A DNA stretch of 8,066 nucleotides, taken from contig CALDPI010000210.1 of assembly GCA_937912045.1 (NCBI GenBank), positions 1 to 8,066 of the forward strand, read 5' to 3'. Both the position numbers and the translations under genes were made by a program. Below the pieces are notes generated by a model. It ran no database searches. It was not told where the DNA came from and worked only from the letters and a program-made list of their open reading frames with translations. Positions 4,580-8,066 of the stretch are shown here, piece after piece (position 1 is the first letter of the stretch; each line of letters starts with the position of its first letter). This DNA comes from an uncultured Clostridia bacterium (GTDB taxonomy: Bacteria > Bacillota > Clostridia > Oscillospirales > Acutalibacteraceae).

Positions 4580-4811
4580 GCTTATTGAGCTTTACAGAAA
4601 ATATATATCACCGCTCAAGGCGCGTGGTTGTTGCCGTTTCATACCTACCTGTTCGGAGTATGCAATGGAAGCGCTGAGTGTGCACGGCACACTCAAAGGC
4701 TTGGCGCTCACTTTTTGGCGGATACTAAGATGCAATCCGCTTTGCAAGGGTGGATACGACCCCGTTCCGCCCCGCAAAACTAAAGGAGAAACTAATGGAA
4801 AAGTTATATGA
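4560..4811 (+). CDS. yidD: Membrane protein insertion efficiency factor YidD
   Basis: The product has 83 residues and carries the family signature: LYRKYISPLKARGCCRF then IPTCSEYAMEAL, HGTLKG, WRILRCNPLCKGGYDPVPP. The N-terminus is an amphipathic helix expected to lie on the inner face of the membrane, and the conserved Cys residues are present. It is thought to help YidC insert membrane proteins. It overlaps rnpA at its start and yidC at its end (17 bases), so the three are probably translationally coupled. Confidence 0.96.
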   Translation: MKQLLIKLIELYRKYISPLKARGCCRFIPTCSEYAMEALSVHGTLKGLALTFWRILRCNPLCKGGYDPVPPRKTKGETNGKVI

Positions 4812-5691
4812 TATAATAAGCGTTCCAATGGGATATATACTCAATTTCCTGTCGGGGCTGGTTGGAAACAACTTTGCCGCCGCAGTGTTTTTGTTTACCG
4901 TCATTGCCAACCTTGCAATGATTCCGCTTACAATAAAGTCACAAAAGTCCTCTGTGCAGCAAATGCGCATAAGACCGAAGCTTGACGAAATCAAGAAGCG
5001 TTGCGGTGATGACAAACAGCGTTACACACAGGAAATGCAGGAGCTTTATCAGAAAGAAAACGTTTCAATGTCGGGTGGATGTCTGCCGCTCATTCTGCGA
5101 ATGGGGTTTATGATGGGTATTTATTATGCCGTTGTAAATCCGCTTCGTTACATCTGCGGTGTGCCTGCCGCCACCATTGAAACCGCACTGAAAAGCATCG
5201 AGGGTGTAAAGCTTGCTCGTCCCATCGAGCTTATTCCTTATATCGAAAAAGGCATGGTTGACGCCATAAAGCCCGAAGTGCTTGATAGTATTGATTTCAA
5301 TTTCTTCGGCATCAACCTCACACAGCAGCCCCATTTTTCTCTCGATTTTTCAAAGGCAGAGCTCATCTGGATAATTCCGTTCTTGTCCTTTGCGGCACAG
5401 ATGCTCGCATCAATCGTTTCACTTAAAATCCAGAAAATCCAAAACCCCGACGCACCGAATATGTCGGGAATGATGCTCACAATGCCCTTAATTTCTCTGT
5501 TCATCGGCTTCGGCTTCCCCGGAGCGTTGGGCTTTTATTGGGCATGCTCTGCAATCATCGGCGGCGTAATTCAGACAGTAATTTCGCTCAAATTCGGCCC
5601 GAACGTTATGATTGCAAAGGAACAAACAAAAGAGGTCTATACACGTTTTAAGAACGAACAAAACCGTAAGAAGACGGCTCAGATAGATTAG
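4795..5691 (+). CDS. yidC: Membrane protein insertase YidC/Oxa1 family
   Basis: The product is 298 residues from ATG 4795, chosen because AAAGGAG lies six bases upstream; an in-frame extension to 4750 would lie inside yidD without a site. The protein lacks the large periplasmic domain and the lipobox of some homologues. Five hydrophobic segments are visible: about 27-45, 97-115, 190-208, 226-241 and 243-262. Between the first two is the cytoplasmic hairpin with GDDKQRYTQEMQELYQKE and then GGCLPL. The C-terminal motif PGALGFYWACS is conserved. It inserts and folds membrane proteins alone or with Sec. Oddly, the position of the conserved groove arginine (five residues before PLT) is Asn39, while Arg102 occupies a position in the second segment that is Gln in E. 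coli. A soluble basic tail ends the protein. Confidence 0.95.
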   Translation: MEKLYDIISVPMGYILNFLSGLVGNNFAAAVFLFTVIANLAMIPLTIKSQKSSVQQMRIRPKLDEIKKRCGDDKQRYTQEMQELYQKENVSMSGGCLPLILRMGFMMGIYYAVVNPLRYICGVPAATIETALKSIEGVKLARPIELIPYIEKGMVDAIKPEVLDSIDFNFFGINLTQQPHFSLDFSKAELIWIIPFLSFAAQMLASIVSLKIQKIQNPDAPNMSGMMLTMPLISLFIGFGFPGALGFYWACSAIIGGVIQTVISLKFGPNVMIAKEQTKEVYTRFKNEQNRKKTAQID

Positions 5692-5702
5692 GAGGAGCAC
5701 AG

Positions 5703-6608
5703 TTGATTAAAGAAGCAATAGGCGTAGGCGAAACTCTGGAAGAGGCAACCGAAAAAGCCAAAGCAGAGCTTAACGTCTCGTTTGAAGATGAAGTACAGTT
5801 TGAGGTACTTGCAAACCCCAAGAAAAAAACACTGGGACTTTTCGGTGGCTCACTCGCTAAGGTAAGGGTTTTCGTTGAACTGCCCGACCCTGCACCGAAA
5901 AAACGCGAAAAGAAGGAATCTCAGCGCAAAAAAGACGGCCACAAGGCACCTGCAAAAAAGGCAGAGCCGAAGGCTGAAAAGGCTGCCCCTGTGGCACCCC
6001 CGGCAGAAGCAATCCCCGCTGATAAGATTGATGCAAACACCGCCGCAGGCCGTGCAGTTGCATATTTAAAGGGAATTCTCAAAGAGTTAAACCTTGAAAA
6101 CACCGAAATCTCCGTTATCCCGAGTGATAACGGCGCACGCATAATTTTAACGGGTGAAAACCTTGGCATAATAATCGGTCGCCGCGGCGAAACACTTGAC
6201 GCACTGCAGTATCTTGTGTCGCTTGCCGCTAACACGGGCGACGGCTTCTTCCGCGTATCGCTTGATACAGGCAACTACCGCGAGAAGCGCGAGCAGACCT
6301 TAAAGGGCCTTGCACACCGTATGTCCAAGCAGGTTCTCCGCACCGGTCGCAGTCGCACGCTCGAACCGATGAACCCCTATGAGCGCCGCATAATCCACAC
6401 CGAGATACAGGCTATCGACGGTGTCGAGTCACACTCGGTTGGTGAGGGCGCAGGTCGCCGCGTTGTCATTTCACAGGTTGGCGGAGGCCGTCGTGATGAC
6501 CGCAGAGGCGGCAGAAGAGGCGATAACCGCCAGGCAACCGCTCCCGTTGTGGACCGCGCACCCAAGGCAGACGCCGCAGGCCTTCCGCTTTACGGAAAAA
6601 TTGATTAA
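5703..6608 (+). CDS. jag: Jag/KhpB RNA-binding protein
   Basis: The product is 301 residues from a TTG start at 5703 with GGAGGAG just upstream, overlapping the yidC stop region. Domain order: Jag-N (about 1-58, IGVGETLEEATEKAKAEL and LGLFGG), a Lys/Ala/Pro-rich linker (60-110), a KH domain (about 130-175) with the RNA-binding loop GRRG at 159-162, and an R3H domain (about 190-258) with NPYERRIIH. An extra C-terminal tail (259-301) is rich in Arg, Gly and Asp (GGGRRDDRRGGRRGDNR) and could add RNA affinity. KhpB-type proteins bind many RNAs with KhpA and affect cell elongation and division. Position after yidC is the usual one. It is the last gene before the terminator; mnmE, which often follows in other Bacillota, is absent here. 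Confidence 0.95.
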   Translation: MIKEAIGVGETLEEATEKAKAELNVSFEDEVQFEVLANPKKKTLGLFGGSLAKVRVFVELPDPAPKKREKKESQRKKDGHKAPAKKAEPKAEKAAPVAPPAEAIPADKIDANTAAGRAVAYLKGILKELNLENTEISVIPSDNGARIILTGENLGIIIGRRGETLDALQYLVSLAANTGDGFFRVSLDTGNYREKREQTLKGLAHRMSKQVLRTGRSRTLEPMNPYERRIIHTEIQAIDGVESHSVGEGAGRRVVISQVGGGRRDDRRGGRRGDNRQATAPVVDRAPKADAAGLPLYGKID

Positions 6609-6611
6609 TTT

Positions 6612-6639
6612 AAAAGCCCATCAAGCGATGGGCTTTTTT
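6612..6639 (+). terminator. Terminator of the rpmH-jag operon
   Basis: AAAAGCCCATC (6612-6622) pairs perfectly with GATGGGCTTTT (6627-6637) around an AAGC loop, ending in a six-T run (6634-6639). It begins four bases after the jag stop. Confidence 0.95.
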
Positions 6640-6673
6640 GTTTTATAAAAACATTCAAAATTAAATAAAAGTG

Positions 6674-6701
6674 TTGAAATTAAAACTAAAAGGGTTATAA
6701 T
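6674..6701 (+). promoter_or_regulatory. Promoter of the AraC-family gene
   Basis: TTGAAA (6674-6679) lies 16 bases before a perfect TATAAT (6696-6701). Transcription would start near 6708, directly before the ribosome binding site GGAGGTGA (6713-6720), so the leader is very short. Confidence 0.75.
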
Positions 6702-6724
6702 TGAATTGATGTGGAGGTGACGAC

Positions 6725-7417
6725 TTGAAATTTGATGTTATAAGTGTTAAAAAGCTGTCGGCCGATACAGAGTTAAACATTCAAAAGCCCTGCTTTGTGT
6801 ATTGCGTGGGCGATGCAGCAGTTGTAAAAACGGCAACCCGTGAAATGACACTCACCTATGGCGAGGCAACCGTGGTAAATTCCGCCGTCGCACAGGGCGA
6901 GTGTATCGCGGCTTTTTGGGAAAACGGCTATAACGGTAATTTGGATGCCGTCGCCAATATGTATTTCGAAAGTGAAACGGTGCAAAAGCTTTGTAGTGAG
7001 CAGACCGAAAAGCCACCGTTTTACAGGGAAAAGTCGGCGGCGCTTTTGGCAGAGCTGTTAATCGAGTATGAGCGTTTTTTTGAAAAAACAAAAGCCCTTA
7101 CAGGCAAAGAGCAGAAAACCCAAGAAATACTCAAATATATAAACGCGCATTATAAAGAGGAGCTTACAAACCGTGCACTCGGAGAAAGGTTTGGCTACCA
7201 TCCCAATTACGTTAATCGCCTTGTGCTGTCAAAAACGGGCAAGTCGCTTCACAAATACGTGCTTACCCTTCGAATAGAGGAGGCGGCGCGTCTGCTTGCA
7301 AGCACCAACCTATCGGCAAAGGAGGTTGCAGCACAGGTGGGCTTTTGTGATTATAACCATTTCTTAAAATACTTCAAGCAGGTCACAAAACAGACGACAA
7401 GGTCACTAAGACAGTAA
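6725..7417 (+). CDS. AraC-family transcriptional regulator
   Basis: The product is 230 residues from a TTG start that follows GGAGGTGA by four bases. The C-terminal 100 residues form the AraC DNA-binding domain with two helix-turn-helix units: about 147-169 (LTNRALGERFGYHPNYVNRLV) and about 197-219 (LSAKEVAAQVGFCDYNHFLKYF). The second contains the family's VGF-x-D-x-x-x-F signature. The N-terminal 90 residues look like a small beta-rich cupin-type sensor domain, followed by a helical linker (103-128). The effector cannot be told from sequence. It stands alone, with its own promoter and no metabolic gene beside it, so its regulon is not indicated. The following gene has its own promoter, although no terminator separates them. 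Confidence 0.9.
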   Translation: MKFDVISVKKLSADTELNIQKPCFVYCVGDAAVVKTATREMTLTYGEATVVNSAVAQGECIAAFWENGYNGNLDAVANMYFESETVQKLCSEQTEKPPFYREKSAALLAELLIEYERFFEKTKALTGKEQKTQEILKYINAHYKEELTNRALGERFGYHPNYVNRLVLSKTGKSLHKYVLTLRIEEAARLLASTNLSAKEVAAQVGFCDYNHFLKYFKQVTKQTTRSLRQ

Positions 7418-7436
7418 TAAAAACTTTTATTTAAGG

Positions 7437-7465
7437 TTGAAGTTGCGGCCGATTTGTGATAAAAT
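7437..7465 (+). promoter_or_regulatory. Promoter of the DUF1846-family gene
   Basis: TTGAAG (7437-7442), a 17-base spacer and TAAAAT (7460-7465). TG at 7457-7458, one base before the -10 box, makes it an extended -10 promoter. The gene's ribosome binding site GGGGGGA ends at 7490. Confidence 0.75.
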
Positions 7466-7496
7466 TTCATTATGTGGTTCATAGGGGGGACGCAAA

Positions 7497-8066
7497 ATGG
7501 TAAAAATGGGGTTTAACAACCAACTATACGTCGATAAACAGCGCGAAAACATCTTAAAAAGGATTGCCCGCTTCGACGGAAAACTGTATCTTGAGTTTGG
7601 CGGCAAGCTTTTTGACGATTTTCACGCTTCACGCGTTCTGCCCGGGTTCGAGCCTGATGCAAAGATAAAAATGCTCTGCACCCTGCGTGAGCAGGTTGAG
7701 ATTATTTTCTGCATAAGCGCGGAAAACATTGAAAAGAGTAAAATCCGCGCCGACCTCGGCATCAGCTATGATATGGACCTTTTGCGTCAGATTGACCTTG
7801 TTAAGAGTATGAATATCGAGGTCAACAGCATCGTCATCACCTGTTACAGCGGTCAGTCAGCCGCCGACCAGTTTATGCACGTGCTTTCGGCGCGCGGAAT
7901 AAAATACTACGTTCATAAGCCCATTCCGGGCTACCCCCACAACGTTGATTATATCGTCAGCGACAATGGCTACGGCTCCAGCCCGTATATCGAAACGAGC
8001 AAGCCGCTGACGCAAGGCGGCGTGCCTCCGCAGTACGGCGATTTTAACGGCATTCTCAAGGTGTTG
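7497..8066 (+). CDS. DUF1846 (UPF0371) family protein, 3' end beyond window
   Basis: The frame is open from ATG 7497 (site GGGGGGA six bases upstream) to the right edge, 190 codons. The N-terminus is highly typical of the family: MGFNNQLYVDKQRENIL, LYLEFGGKLFDDFHASRVLPGF, IRADLGISYDMDLLR, TCYSGQSAADQF, and PGYPHNVDYIVSDNGYG followed by YIETSKPL. Complete members are about 490-510 residues and their biochemical function is not established. The last 19 residues (172-190, from base 8010) no longer look like the family, which usually continues with VVVTAPGPGSGK; no other frame restores it. This could be real divergence, an insertion, or a chimeric sequence end. Confidence 0.88.
   Translation, partial: MVKMGFNNQLYVDKQRENILKRIARFDGKLYLEFGGKLFDDFHASRVLPGFEPDAKIKMLCTLREQVEIIFCISAENIEKSKIRADLGISYDMDLLRQIDLVKSMNIEVNSIVITCYSGQSAADQFMHVLSARGIKYYVHKPIPGYPHNVDYIVSDNGYGSSPYIETSKPLTQGGVPPQYGDFNGILKVL

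Noticed and set aside
4675..4695. TGAGTGTG/CACACTCA palindrome inside yidD as a further operator
   Set aside because: The half sites point the opposite way (GTG then CAC) from the ACAC/GTGT operators, and the bases encode the conserved SVHGTLKG segment, so it is most likely coincidental.
1..8066. tRNA, rRNA, insertion sequence or prophage genes
   Set aside because: I saw no cloverleaf-type sequence, rRNA-like stretch, transposase, integrase or structural phage gene anywhere in the window.

Overview
The window looks like a chromosomal segment of a low-to-moderate GC member of the Bacillota, class Clostridia, possibly an Oscillospirales-type gut bacterium. The evidence is the rpmH-rnpA-yidD-yidC-jag block, AGGAGG-type ribosome binding sites with TTG and GTG starts, near-consensus sigma-A promoters, a short Gram-positive-type YidC, and an ImmR/ImmA-like repressor-protease pair. 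The genus cannot be fixed from this sequence alone.

Layout from left to right. Bases 1-1421 (minus strand) hold the first 473 codons of an EF-G-like translational GTPase, which runs off the left edge and is driven by a clear promoter at 1453-1481. An AT-rich gap (1422-1745) contains that promoter and a perfect 10-bp dyad. Next is a small membrane-anchored or secreted protein of unknown function (1746-2273), followed by two tandem hairpins. A minus-strand pair (2353-2869) encodes a small sigma-70 region-4-like protein and a small basic helical partner. Divergent from it is an XRE repressor overlapping by one base with an ImmA/IrrE-family metallopeptidase (3115-3935).

The conserved RNA/membrane-biogenesis operon follows at 4065-6608: L34, RNase P protein, YidD, YidC and Jag/KhpB. 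It has a perfect-consensus promoter in front and a strong terminator behind. After it come an AraC-family regulator (6725-7417) and the start of a DUF1846/UPF0371-type protein (7497 to the right edge).

The most striking regulatory structure is the divergent region 2870-3114. It holds five copies of a 13-bp palindrome, ACACNNNNNGTGT, usually followed by GAT. One copy fills the end of the 18-nt spacer of each of the two divergent promoters and abuts the -10 box in the same way. The simplest reading is that the XRE protein binds these sites, represses both itself and the sigma-like operon, and is inactivated by cleavage by the ImmA-like protease, as in ICEBs1-type switches. No integrase, excisionase or conjugation gene is visible, so the module could be domesticated or a remnant.

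Other points are unusual active-site residues in the EF-G-like protein (DAPGQ in place of DTPGH), an apparent Arg relocation in YidC, and the DUF1846 protein departing from its family pattern in its last 19 residues at the window edge. dnaA and recognisable clusters of DnaA boxes are absent, although rpmH is often next to dnaA.
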